This document shows positions 34,496 through 46,191 of a stretch of DNA of 64,000 nt, in pieces. Location: positions 25,228-89,227 of the forward strand of contig JAUIRK010000886.1 in NCBI GenBank assembly GCA_030549495.1, read 5' to 3'. Position 1 is the stretch's first letter. The number at the start of each line of letters is the position of its first letter. This DNA comes from Nectonema munidae. Its lineage: Eukaryota; Nematomorpha; Nectonematoida; Nectonematidae. The notes beneath the pieces are model-generated. The model was not told the origin of the DNA, ran no database searches, and saw only the letters and a program-made list of their open reading frames with translations. Both the position numbers and the translations under genes were made by a program.

Positions 34496-35045
34496 TTTAT
34501 AAGAAACGCAGACGATAGATTTTTTCATTGTAATTATTATGAATTCGAAAATCGTATGCTTGTCGTGGGCATAAATCGGTTAATAAATCAAAAAAGATCA
34601 AAACTTTCATATTTTGTCCTGGGTAAATTATATATCTCCATAACCAACCTCTTATGCATATTCCTTATATTTCTGCAAATATTGATTTTATGATTTAGCG
34701 GCTAATTTTTTCTAGGGACGAAGTTGGATGCGACGTAAATCTTAATCATTTTCCACAACATTTAGCTCCTGTACGCAATAAATTAATCCAATTAGAATCT
34801 AATCTAATAGAGCTTTAAACGAAATGATTTTTCTGTTTTGCAGGGAAACTATTTCAACAATTTCTTGCTGATGTCTATGTCAAAGTTGAAGGTCAACGCA
34901 GAGCCCGCGCTACCTATTCAATTTTGGGGCACAAGCCCCTCCCCCCAGCTAATTTTCAAGCTCCCCTAAAAATATCTAATTCTGGTGTTTATTTCTTTTG
35001 AAAATGGACCAAACTCTGTCAAAAACAGAATGGTTAATTCAAAAG
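34496..35045. other. Non-coding DNA upstream of DPAGT1 (right copy)
   Basis: No gene seen; mirrors 4100-4645. Confidence 0.4.
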
Positions 35046-35183
35046 TACACTAGAATCTACGTTTTACGCACGGCACGAGACCGAAGGCGGACGTAAAACG
35101 TAGGATTCGTAAAATCCAGGTTGACCTTTAAATTGACATACAACACGAAAATCCTAGCCTGGATCACACATGGTCACACCGTG
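35027..35183 (-). repeat. Short dispersed repeat with hairpin (right arm)
   Basis: Mirror of 3960-4115, with the same GAATC..ACGTTTTACG stem at about 35052-35107. Confidence 0.5.
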
Positions 35184-35289
35184 TACGACGTGAGGGACTA
35201 TGGCAGCTAAAGAAGACTACTACAGTGAAGTTGGATGAATTATTAACCTAGTTATAACTTAATGTTTACATTAGATACACACTTGAAAT

Positions 35290-36510
35290 TTTATAATCAT
35301 ATATATTGGAACGCATAACGCTTATAAATACATATCTTTCCAATAAACATGGCAACTTTGTAGCAAATGTCAATCAAAATGTTAATTGATTATAAACATG
35401 TTTACGAAAACGTTCATTCAAATTTTAAATAAAATTATTTTTTTTATTCCAAATCGACAATGCTGATTTCATTTGTCAACTTGATTTTCACTATTAAGTT
35501 TGAAAAATTATGAAAGTGGCAATCAGATTTGCGATTTTCGCCTGAAAATTGTGCCCAAAAATCCAAATTTTAAATAAAACATATATTTGTATACTAAACA
35601 GCCATGCTGAATTCATTTTAGTACTCAATTTTCATAATCAGGGTGTGAAAAATTCTGAGTGTCTATAAAATTTATGGTTTACGCCTGAAAATTATATGTA
35701 TGAAAAACCCTTGAAAATGAAAAAAGATACATATTTTTATAATTTAAATTTCGGAGTCATTTTTGCAATTTCGTTTTCAAAATGTCTCAAAGTAAGTGTC
35801 AATCGATTTTGCGCTTTACGTCAGAAACTCCAAGAATATTAATTAAATTTAAAACCAAGTATATTTTTTATATCAAATTGACAATGCCAATTTCATCTCT
35901 CAACTCAGTTTTAGCAACTATGATTGGAAAATAACTAAAGGTATTTGCAGTTTACGTCTGAAAACTTGTCTCCAAAAACATTTATCCATATTTTAAATAG
36001 AATATATATTTTTTTAAATAAATCGAAGCAACAGATTTTATTTCTCGACTCATTTTTGTAATTAGAGTGTGAAAATGTGAATCATATTTGTGGTTGACGG
36101 CAAAAATTATTTATATTCTTAATAAAATGGCGATTTCATTTTTGGACGCAGTTTTCGTAATTAGAATGTAAATCAAATTTGCTAGTTTCGTCTGAATTTT
36201 TTTTGAAAAACATTTATTTACATTTTAAGTAAAATATTTTTTTAACTAAATTGATCATCCTGGTACCATTTTTTGGCCAAGTTTTTACCATTAATGAGAA
36301 AAAATGCGTCAAATTAGAAAGAGAATTAGTGATGTATGCCTGAAAATGATCTCATAAACATACTTTCATATTTTAAATAAAATATATTTTTTATTACGAT
36401 GCTCACTTCATTTCAGGACTTAGTTTTCCCTATTAGGGTGCAAGAATGTGTGGAATTATGAATCAACTTTGACATTTCGGAAAAAACTCAAATCAAAAAA
36501 TTCTCACTAA
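35290..36510 (+). repeat. Degenerate tandem array (right arm)
   Basis: Mirror of 2640-3860, with the array in the plus orientation, the same orientation as the independent copy at 49885-51070. Confidence 0.75.
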
Positions 36511-36933
36511 AAATATCCTTCAAATTTAAATAATTTTTTCCATTTCTGTACTCTTTTTTGCCATTAGAGTCTAAAAAATGGTTGAAGTGTCAATCGAATT
36601 CGTAAAAATCATTTGTCAAGTTTTTCTCACCAACGTAGTTTATTATAGCACAAATATTTGAGCATGAGAGAAGTAAGGAAGCTGAAGGCACATAATAGAA
36701 ATGACAACGAACGATCATAACAGGCGCGCACATCCTCAACATTTGGGGGAAAGGGCGAACTTTTTTTTTATTTATAATTTTCAAATAAAAGAATTTTTGT
36801 CCAATGAATACACCACCATTATTACTCTACATTATACTTGCACTGTAAGCTCTCAATCCCACCACAACTGCACTGTTTTATCAAGTCAAATTACCTTGTT
36901 TGTAATTGCGATTGTATCAACCTTCTTCTATCA

Positions 36934-38720
36934 CAGTGATTTTCAAACTGGAGTCCGCGAAGAAGTTCTAATGGGATCGAGAAGGGGACACTGATTGAAT
37001 TGTTTTTCGCAAATATAATATTGGACCCGTATTGGGTCATTTGCCAATAAATCACATTTAAAAAGAACTAAACTCTTCTTAGTCTTTGAATTGAGTACTA
37101 TTTTTTTCTTTTAATGCTTTTCAGGCCTAATTTAAAATAATACTATTGACTATTTTAAATGTCAGGCTGAACGATTGCACAAATCCAGGTTTGATAACAT
37201 AGGAATGTTTTTGCAAAATATTAAATGTGTTTTGAAAGCCTTCAATAAATTTAAAAAAAAACTCTTGTCAAAAAGACAACAACATAGAAGAACAGTTGAT
37301 GTTACCTTGCTGCAATGATATCCTATTGAATGTGCTAAGAAGTTCTAAAATTGTAAAGTTGAAACATATCTTCCTGTCAAACGATATTGTTAGAAGGCTA
37401 ATAGGAGAGATGTCTGATGACATAATATCAGAGATGGTTTTATTGATTAGAAATTCGATTTTCAACTTTTTGCAATTCAGCTTGGTGAAGTGAAACAATG
37501 GATACTGCAAACTTAGCTCAGCCTTGCGTTTACGTGCAATATGTATATGACAAGCATCTGGTATAAAATTTTTTGTTTTACAAAACTCCTAGCAGTAGAA
37601 CCACTGCAAGAGATATATTTGACAAGGTGAACAGTTTTTTACAACACATGGATGGAATGCTTGGAATGTGTATACTGACCATACTCTAGCAATTTTTTGT
37701 TCTAGTTTTCAAACTTTGATTAAGCAAAAATCTACAGATGTATTTGGTACCAAGTCCGCTATTCATCACTAAGCCTCAATAATGAAAATCATACCTGATG
37801 TGTTGAAAAATGATCTTAATGAAGCTATTAAAAAGGCTTGTTTATTTAAAGCAAAAGATTTCAACTCTCGTTTTTTTCAGAGTTACGTAAAGAAAATTAT
37901 TTCGAATTTGAAAAACTCTTGCTGAACTCAAACATGAGGTAGCTTTTCAAAGAAAAAGTTTCAAAGCGATGCTGTGGAAAGAAATTCAACAATTTCTGCA
38001 AAGCAAAGACATGCATGTATAATTTTCAGTATAATTTTCGTTTTAGTGAACATATTTTTTAAAACATGAATTACCTTAAACTTTCGCTTCAAAAAAGAGA
38101 ATACCCTAATCCATTGTCATAAACAGTTATTGAAATGGAACTGAAATTATGACATTCTTAGACAAGATAAATTTTGCTCGGTTTTCCAACATATTTGTTG
38201 ATGAAAATAAGATTTTCATTAATAAAGATGTCCTGGAGCTGAAACACGGTGTAGCATATCTCAGGAAAGAAATTTCTCTTTATTTTCCTAACCTATAAAA
38301 ATTTGAAAAATACTATCCATTTATCAAAAACCCGTTTATAATCTTTATTAGTAATCTGGCCTCAATAAAGACTTCTTAATTCAAGAACAGTTTATTGATT
38401 TGATTAATGATTGAGGAGGTGCAAAATATTTTTGTGAAGTATCTCATAGTGTTTTTTCGATTGAAATGGGATAGTCCTATGCTGATGTCGCAAATATTGC
38501 TCTGAAAGCTCTGATTAGATTTGCCACTACATATAAGTGTGGGCAAGCGTTTTCATGCTACTTGAGATTGAAACCAAATCCCGAAACAGATTGCAAGTGA
38601 GTAATGATATGAAAGTTGCATTGACCAAGACAGCCAAACTATTTTTTTAATGAGATCCCGAAGTATTAAAAAATTTTGCCACGCCGAAATTTTTTACAAA
38701 CTTTTGAACCACTGTTCTAT
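36934..38720 (+). pseudogene. ZBED5/FAM200-like hAT transposase relic (right copy)
   Basis: Mirror of 430-2209. It begins at 36934 with CAGTGATTTTCAAACTG. Recognisable segments include VRRLIGEMSDDIISEMV at about 37390, the ISLYFPNL and EKYYPFIKNPF region at about 38270-38345, and the ATTYKCGQ region near 38520. It is extensively frameshifted and has no functional frame. A third, shorter relative lies at 62010-62290. Confidence 0.6.
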
Positions 38721-39154
38721 CTCAAGAAGATAACAAATCATTCATATAGTTCACAGTTGCCGTTTATATCGCTAAATATGCTATACTAACTAGTGGAGGT
38801 TTTATACCATGACTAAAAATGATCTTTGTAAAGCTTTAGGGAAAACAATTTTGGGTTGAGCCGATTCTATATTTGGTCTTCGAAGGTTAAAAATCTGTTT
38901 GCCTTATAAAGATCTTATGGAAAGGGTTGTATAGAAGACTCATTTGCATATAAGGATAATTCTTTGAATATTGATACAATATTCATTAGAGGTAAAACAT
39001 ATTTCTCAGCCTCTCATCTCACAAATTGTCAACAAGCCTGGTTCTATTGATTTGATTGTTTAAATTATATTTAGCAAATATAAGGGCATTTTTCCTAAAT
39101 TGCGTATCCTATTACATTAATTTAACTCTTTCATTTACAGTAATCAATACGGAT

Positions 39155-39469
39155 AAAACTTAGCTTTAAATTATAAAGAATACTTTCTTATATAATTATG
39201 CGCTAAAAAAATATTTACCCCGCAGAAAAATTTATGGGCTCTTGTCCAAATTACTGGCTACACCACTGCCTCTGATAGAATATAACTCAAATTTGCATTA
39301 TTATATCAATGAAAAAAATATTTTAAATATTCAGTCTAAGACTTAACCTTAAAACAAGAGAAGTAATATCGGAAATCTACTCAGAAGACAGACAAGTCTA
39401 ATAAATACTATAAAAAAAGATATACAATTCAGAAAATTGAAAATTATTAGGGGGAGCAGTGCAAGTTAA
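39155..39469. other. Sequence just outside the palindrome
   Basis: AT-rich, no gene seen. It has no partner in the window. A TGGCTAC(A/G)CCAC motif at about 39264 recurs near 59840. Confidence 0.4.
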
Positions 39470-39594
39470 GGGTCAGTTATCAGAATATGTTTCAGATTGA
39501 AGTTGGAGTTCATTAAGATTCAGTAATAAGTCCGTTGTTATTTAATATTGTTATGGATGCGCTTTCCTCAGAGATACCTAAAAGTATGAGAGAG
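39470..39594 (+). mobile_element. Short LINE reverse transcriptase fragment
   Basis: Translation gives FQIEVGVH, then SVISPLLFNIVMDALSSEIPKSMRE, closely similar to the RT segment at 47000-47115 of the zinc-finger LINE. It is only about 125 bp, stops abruptly where the Ty3 5' LTR begins, and contains an in-frame stop. Confidence 0.7.
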
Positions 39595-39604
39595 TTTTTG
39601 TTTC

Positions 39605-39870
39605 CATTATCAAATCTTCTCTCCACTTATTTTATCACTCGAGCTTAATTGTAAAAACCTTGCCATTAACTTCAATTACACAAATCACGTTAATTTATAT
39701 TACGCACATTTTCTATCTCTTTATTCTCCCTGTTGTCCTGTTCGTTGTTGCTTCTTTTCTCACTCCTGATGTTAGTAAGACATTTCACTTCTTTCTTTTG
39801 CACTTTTATACCAACTACATTTCAGGGTGTTAAATAAAGAGTTTATTTTGTATCGCTTTTATCACAACAT
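39605..39870 (+). repeat. 5' LTR of the Ty3 fossil
   Basis: From about 39608 the sequence matches the 3' LTR: the stretch up to the LINE insertion point is identical, and about 4 differences occur in the next 86 bp. The 5' edge abuts a LINE fragment, and the segment homologous to the start of the 3' LTR (46023-46064) is not present. The 3' edge is approximate. Confidence 0.75.
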
Positions 39871-41175
39871 TTTTAACACCTAAACATCAACATGAAATTT
39901 ACGTCTGTTTAGTTATCAAATGTTCTTACAAACAGTTCAAACGGGGATTTAACAAATTTTTAGAAAGTATTGCTCCCCCTCTTACCGATCAAACCGATTC
40001 TTTAGAACTGCTCCTTAGATACATTTCAAATGAAATATATGATTTGGTTTCAGAGGTTTCTGAAGCGATAGTCATTTAGACAAACTGTATACAAAAGAGA
40101 GAAACTCTATTTATGCTAGACATAAACTAATGAATCTAAAGCAAAATGAAACTGAAGAGATAGATACTTATATATCTAAATTAAAATGGTAAGGGGCTGT
40201 AAAGTAAAAGCTGTAAGCGCTGATGAGCATCAGAGTATGTTGGTGTTGGATTCTTTAGTAACGGGACTAAAAGACCCATCAATAAGAACAAGAATACTTG
40301 AGGCTGATTACTCATTAGAGGAAGCAATCAATTTAGCTAGGTCATTAGAGTTTGCAAAGAAAAACTCATTAGCATATAAGGATAATTCCTTTGTTTCAGA
40401 AACAAAAGAGCCCAGTTCGGCGTCAACATTTCTGGCTGAAAAATATCAAATACAGCGATACGTAGAGAATGTTATAACAGTGGTAATCCTGTACATTCTA
40501 AGATACATCCCCCCCCCCCCCCCCCCGTGTTTCGTAGTATGTCACTCTTGTGGCAAAACTGGCCATTTTTCAAAAATGTGTATGTCTAAAAAAAGTTTAA
40601 TGTTAAATGTCAAACTTTGTTAAAAACAGTCAGCTGCCATTTTAAAAATTCGCAACAGAGAAAGAATTAAGAGTGCTTATTGATACCGGGTCAGAATTAT
40701 CCTTTATTAATGAGAAAATTGTATTTGATTTTAATCTACGAATAAAGTTTTGTAATAAATTTACTGTAGAATTGACTCAAAAATCTAGTTTAGGAATTAA
40801 TTCCTTTATTCTTATAGATATAATGTTTGAAGGGCGTACTTATAAAAGTGTTATAAGCGATGTAATTCTTGGTGAAGATTTCTAAGTAAAACACAAAAGC
40901 TTAGTAGTTAACTTTGGTGGGCCTTTAGAATCATTGAAATTGTGTGCTTTAAAACCTCTTAACATTCCATATCCCCAATTTTTTCCCAATTTGTCTAAGA
41001 GTTGCAAACCTATAGCCATCAAATCAAGGTTGCATTCAAATTTAGATAAAAATGTATTACTCAAGAAATACTACTTTTTGCTACTTGAAGCAAAAATAAT
41101 TAGACATAGCAATAGTCCTTGGCGTGCTCAGGTCTTGGTGGTGCGTAATGAAGTGAATAAACCACGTATGTGCAT

Positions 41176-44100
41176 TAGGGTGTTCCAAGCTTCAATGGTA
41201 AAAAATAAAGTTTCTCATTTATCAGCGCACATATGCTCATAAGAATCTCCTGTGTAAAATAAGTATTCACTTGAATTTTCAGAAAATTTTAGCAACAAAT
41301 AGTCACCGCTCAATAGAAAAATATTTATTCATTTTTTTCTATTTTTGATTTTTAGACATTAAACTGTTCTAGTTTTTTGTTATCTCTTAAAAATCTTTTT
41401 CTTACTTACTTTGTCATTTTTTTTTGAAAACTAGCAAGAGCACAAGGAGGGTAATAAGCTAAACGTCTTAAAAATACTATTTTGTAGTCTTTTTCCAATG
41501 ATAGGTAATTTGGCACGTAATATGTTTTAGCTACAAACAGAGAGAAGATTGCTAGCGAGTGTTATATTGGTTTGTCTCTTTTTTTTTTAAATCATGGTCA
41601 AACTTTTCATTTATAACATATTTCCTTTTTTATTTTTTCATTTTATATTTTAGATATAAATTTTTTTGTTTAAAATGTCAACAAGAAGTCAAGAAAACAT
41701 CTTTCTGATTGGTATTCCTCTTGAATCAGATTTTAAGGATTTCAAGCAACTTCCAACCAAAAAAGATGTGATGAAAAGATTGTTTTACTTTATTAAGAAA
41801 CTCCAAAAAACAGTAAGAGAATCTTGTTGTTTTGTGGCGAGTGAGGTTATCAAAATATGGGAGATTGCTAGTCTGCCTACATCTCATAAACCGTTCATAG
41901 TAAAAAAAATTCATTCCCTGTATGAAAAACATGAAAAATTAAAGAAAAACAAAAAACGTAAAAGCAGAACACAAATTATAAAAATAACAGAGTTTTGTAA
42001 AGAACTCGAAGAATTATTTGACATCTCACATTCAAACTTTACTTCTTTAATTCGTAATAAAGAAGACATGAGTTTTCTTGAAGATCAGAAAGGTCTGAGG
42101 AAAATGTTTATTGGGAAGGAAGATAAAGACTTCTTAAAAAAAGCATTGAAATTATCAAAAGGAACGAGTATTATAAGAAATGTATTCAGGATAACGAGAA
42201 AATCTTGGAAAGTACTTCGATTGGAATGAAAAGCGACATTTCTTCATCTTCTGATAGTTAAGAACATGATATTTCTGAAAATGCTCCCATTTCTTCAGCT
42301 GATAGTTTTGTGTCTTCTTCACATGATACTAAAAGTTTTGAAAACGCTAAGAAAGTAATAGAAAACGAAGACTTTATTGCTGCTTTGGATAGAACTGGAA
42401 CTTCTACAAGAAAGGCTCTTCATCTTGTAACACCGGCTCTAAAAGCTGTAGGTTTTGATGTGAATACACTGACGCTATCTACATCATCTTTATATAGATC
42501 AAGAAAAAAGTGCGGTCAACAATTGCTCAAAAAATAAAAGAATCTTTTAATCCTAATACTCCAATGATAATACATTTTGATTCAAAATTGCTACCGGATA
42601 ATAATAGAAATAAATTCGAGCGTGTTCCCATTGTTATATCAGGCAAAAATGTAGAAAAACTTCTTAAAATCCCTAAATTGTTACGTGGAACTGGAGAATC
42701 GATTGGTAAAGAAGTTTTGAGAACATTAGAAGATTGGCCAGCTTGCTTACCTTGGATTGCAGGATTGTGTTTTGATACAACTGCAAGTAATACAGGAAAA
42801 CAAAGGAGCGTGCTCAATCATTCAGAATGGAGTTGATCACCGTTTACTCTTCTTTGCTTGTAGACACCATATTCATGAATTGATGATTGCTGCAGTAATG
42901 GATATTTTTTTTGTTTCTAAGGGTCCAGATATTACTTTTTTCACTAGATTTAAATCAAAATGGTGCGAAATTGACCAAAGTTCTTTTCAACCGTTTAAAA
43001 TAAACAAAATTTCTCCTGATGCTTTTGATGATTGGGTTTACCTTAAAAGAAAAGAATTGAGTACATTTTTAGAAGAGCAGTTAGTGAAAAAACAGGTCAG
43101 AGGAGATTATCGAGAATTTTTGGAATTATCCCTGATATTTTTAGGTGAGCCTTTGGTTCGAAAGTTTAGATCTCCTGGAGCTTACCACAGAGCTCGTTGG
43201 ATGGCGAAATGCATTTATTGTATCAAAATATATTTATTCAGAAATGAATTTAAAATGAAAGCTAATGAAGTTAAGAATTTGAGAAGAATTTGCGTTTTTA
43301 TTGTTACAGTCTATGCTAAATTCTGGTTTACTTCTTCACACGCAGCAAATACTCCAGTCATTGATCTTCAACTTTTATGTCTTTTGGAGGATTACCATAA
43401 TATTGATTGTAGTATTGCAAAGGCTGCTATTGGTAAAATGAGAAGACATCTTTGGTATCTTAGTGAAGATCTAATACCATTGGCATTTTATTCGCATCTT
43501 GTCAACCTAGAAGAAAAACAAAAAATGCTGAATAATCTTCTACATAAAGAACCTTTGAAAGGTGATGGAAGACGTTTCGAGTGGAAAGGATCCTTCAAAA
43601 ATATGCGAATTGAAGAGTTTGTGACAAAACGATCGAAAAATTTCTTTGAAGCTCTGAAACTTCCTTTTCCAGCTTTAGGATGGGAAGATATCACAGGAAC
43701 AGTTGCTAGCATAAAAGTTGTGAACGACATAGCAGAAAGAGCAGTATCGCTAGCAACTGATTTTAACTCAATGCTTACCACAGAAGAAGATGACAAACAA
43801 TTTCTTTTTCAAGTAGTGGAGTACCATAGGAGTTCAGTTGGTCATCCGTGTAAAAAGGCATTAAAATAGTTTCAGCTTTTGATAATATCAATAAATAATA
43901 ACCTTTATCATATACTAATTACTTCTTATCCTGTTGGTTACATCTAAAAAAAAGAAAACTTTTCATAGATATCTGAACCAATGTCATTTACTAACTACTT
44001 TTTATTCTGTTGTTTACATTTGAAAAAAAGAGGACTTTCCATGGATTTTCATACTTTTTGAGCTGTGGGTAAATAAGAATTTCTGAATTTAAAACTTTGC

Positions 44101-44183
44101 CCAAATGTTTTTTACGTATAGGAGACACAATTCAAACAGTGTTTCACAAAAAATGAAAACTTTTCATTTTTTGGAACACCCTA
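41176..44183 (+). mobile_element. hAT-2 DNA transposon within the Ty3 fossil
   Basis: A 3008-bp element with perfect 13-bp terminal inverted repeats TAGGGTGTTCCAA at both ends and a perfect 8-bp target duplication ATGTGCAT at 41168-41175 and 44184-44191. TIR start and target length are those of hAT transposons. A 10-bp-arm hairpin (AAAATGAAAA/CTTTTCATTT) lies next to the right TIR. The interior encodes one transposase in the plus sense. The boundaries are unambiguous because the flanking sequence is known coding sequence of the host element. Confidence 0.92.
41666..43869 (+). pseudogene. hAT-2 transposase-like protein, frameshifted
   Basis: The pieces are 41666-42229 (187 residues, Lys-rich), 42310-42537, 42510-42836, and 42757-43869 (370 residues). 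The core shows IHFDSKLLPD, RVPIVISGKNVEKLL, GTGESIGKEVLRTLEDW, LCFDTTASNTG, then GACSIIQNGV and FFACRHHIHELM. Further on are SPGAYHRARWMAKCIYCIK and a C-terminal ITGTVASIKVVNDIAERAV segment resembling the hAT dimerisation region. I know this architecture from uncharacterised transposon proteins of arthropods and cnidarians (CFDTTASNTG family). It is close to intact. One shift lies near 42520 and another near 42800, and the 42229-42310 gap has a stop or a possible intron. Confidence 0.75.
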
Positions 44184-46191
44184 ATGTGCATAGATTACAG
44201 TACAACAGTTAATAAATATTCTTCCTTAGATGCCTACCCGCTTCCCCGAATAGATGAAATTATTCAGAAGGTTTCCCATTACAAATTTTTTTCGAAACTT
44301 GACATGACTTCAGCATACCATCAAATAGAGATTTCTCCAGATGAAAGGAAGTTTACAGCTTTCGAGGCTAATAACAGTCTTCATGAATTTAATCGTATCC
44401 CGTTGGGATTAACTAATGCTGTGGCTGTTTTTTCAAGTGTTATAAACACTATAATTAATGAAAGCGTTTGCCGTGGAGTCGTTGCGTATCTTGGTGATAT
44501 TACAGTATGCGGTAAAATAAGACAAGAGCATGATGACAATTTGAAAAAAGTTTATATTCTTATATTATGCTAAATTTATGCCTCATTACTCTGACAGTGC
44601 TTCAGATTTAGCACTTTCCGCTATTTTAAGTCAAAAGGGCAGACCGGTAGCGTCCACTCTAGAACTTTTCATAACCGTGAGAAAAGTTACCCTTCTATAG
44701 AAAAGGAAGCCTTAGAAATAGTGGACTCAGTAAGTAAGTGGAAACATCTGTTGATGGGACGGCGTTTCACCATAATTACTGATCAAAAGCCTGTCTCATT
44801 TCTTATGAATGCCAATAAGAGTCTGAGCAAAATAAAAAAAGATAAAATTGCCCATTGGAGACTTGAATTGGCCCAGTTTTGGTATGCTATTAACTATAGA
44901 CGGGAAAAAACAATGTAGCTGCAGATCTATTTTCACGTGTTTCTTATATCAAGGTAAATAAACTCAAGGAGTTACCTAAGGAACTTTATCATCCCGGCAT
45001 TACACGGTTGTATCGCCTTAAGATTAAGAACATGCCATATTCACTTCAAGAAATCAGAGAAATTAATAACTTGTGTTCCATTTGTTCAGAAGTAAAGCCT
45101 CGTTTTTATAAACCTCCTGACTCTCATTTAATCAGAGCAACTGAGCCATTTCAACGCTTATCAATAGATTATAAAGGACCCTTACCCACTACATCCAAAA
45201 ACACGTACCTATTCACTGTTATTGATGAAAACAGTAGGTTCGATTGGCCCTTTCCATGTAAATACGCTGATACAAACAACGTTAAGGAACATTTTTTTAG
45301 TATTTTCACCATTTTTGGATTACCACCAATTATTCATTGAGATAGGGGTACCCATTTTACTTTAAAATAATGTGAAGACTGCTTGAAAAATCACGGTATA
45401 GTCCCCTCTCATACAATGCCCTCTCATCCTACATCCAACGCTCAGTCTGAACGATATAATGGGGTTATTTGGAGGTCTTTAGTTCTTGCATGTAAAAATA
45501 AAGGTTTACCTTTATCTCAGTGGGAAGAAGTTCTACAGCAGGTTTTACATTCTCAACGGTCGTTATTATGCACCACCACACGAGCGTCTATTTATTCACC
45601 GTCGTAGGACCTCTAATGGCGAGGCATTGCCCAACTGGCTGCTAAGCCCTGGGCCGGTTTATTTAAAAAAACATGTTAAATTTTCAAAATATGAGTCCCC
45701 AGTAGAAGAAGTGGAGCTTATAGAAGCCAATCATAATTCCGCTCGCATTCGTAAGAGTGATGGTCGGGAAACGAGTGTTTCACTTCTAGACTTAAACCTA
45801 AAGTTCTAGATCACCTAAAACTTGTGATCAAAGTAATCAAAATGAAGAATCATCTAATGCAGATCAACACGGAGAGGAAGTAAACAAATTTCAAACAACT
45901 GAAGATGATGTTCAAAGTAATGAAGAAATGGACCCGGAACTGATGAGTATGCCTAGAAGATCAACAAGAATCAAAAACTCGCCAAAAAGATTCACTTTGG
46001 AAGATTACTTAGGAGGGAAGAGTGTAGTATAATTCGAACCTTCAAGCATCACTTCACCTTTTCTATTATCAAATCTTCTCTCCACTTATTTTATCACTCG
46101 AGCTTAATTGTAAAAACCTTGCCATTAACTTCAATTACACAAATCACGTTAATTTATATTACGCACATAAAAGAAGGAAATTGCAAAAGCG

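Larger units (their letters stand above)
19942..39154 (-). repeat. Right arm of giant inverted duplication
   Basis: This is the reverse complement of 1-19262. Pairing can be read directly at the outer end (the first 50 bases of the window reappear reversed just before 39154) and at the inner end near 19944. Sequence beyond 39154 has no partner inside the window. The right arm carries its own small indels relative to the left, many at homopolymers, so neither arm is simply a clean copy of the other. Confidence 0.97.

Noticed and set aside
1-39154. Perfect fold-back sequencing artefact as the sole explanation
   Set aside because: The arms differ by true base substitutions (for example three amino-acid changes in DPAGT1) and a 61-bp indel, which one molecule read on both strands would not give. 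Haplotype join and real palindrome remain open.
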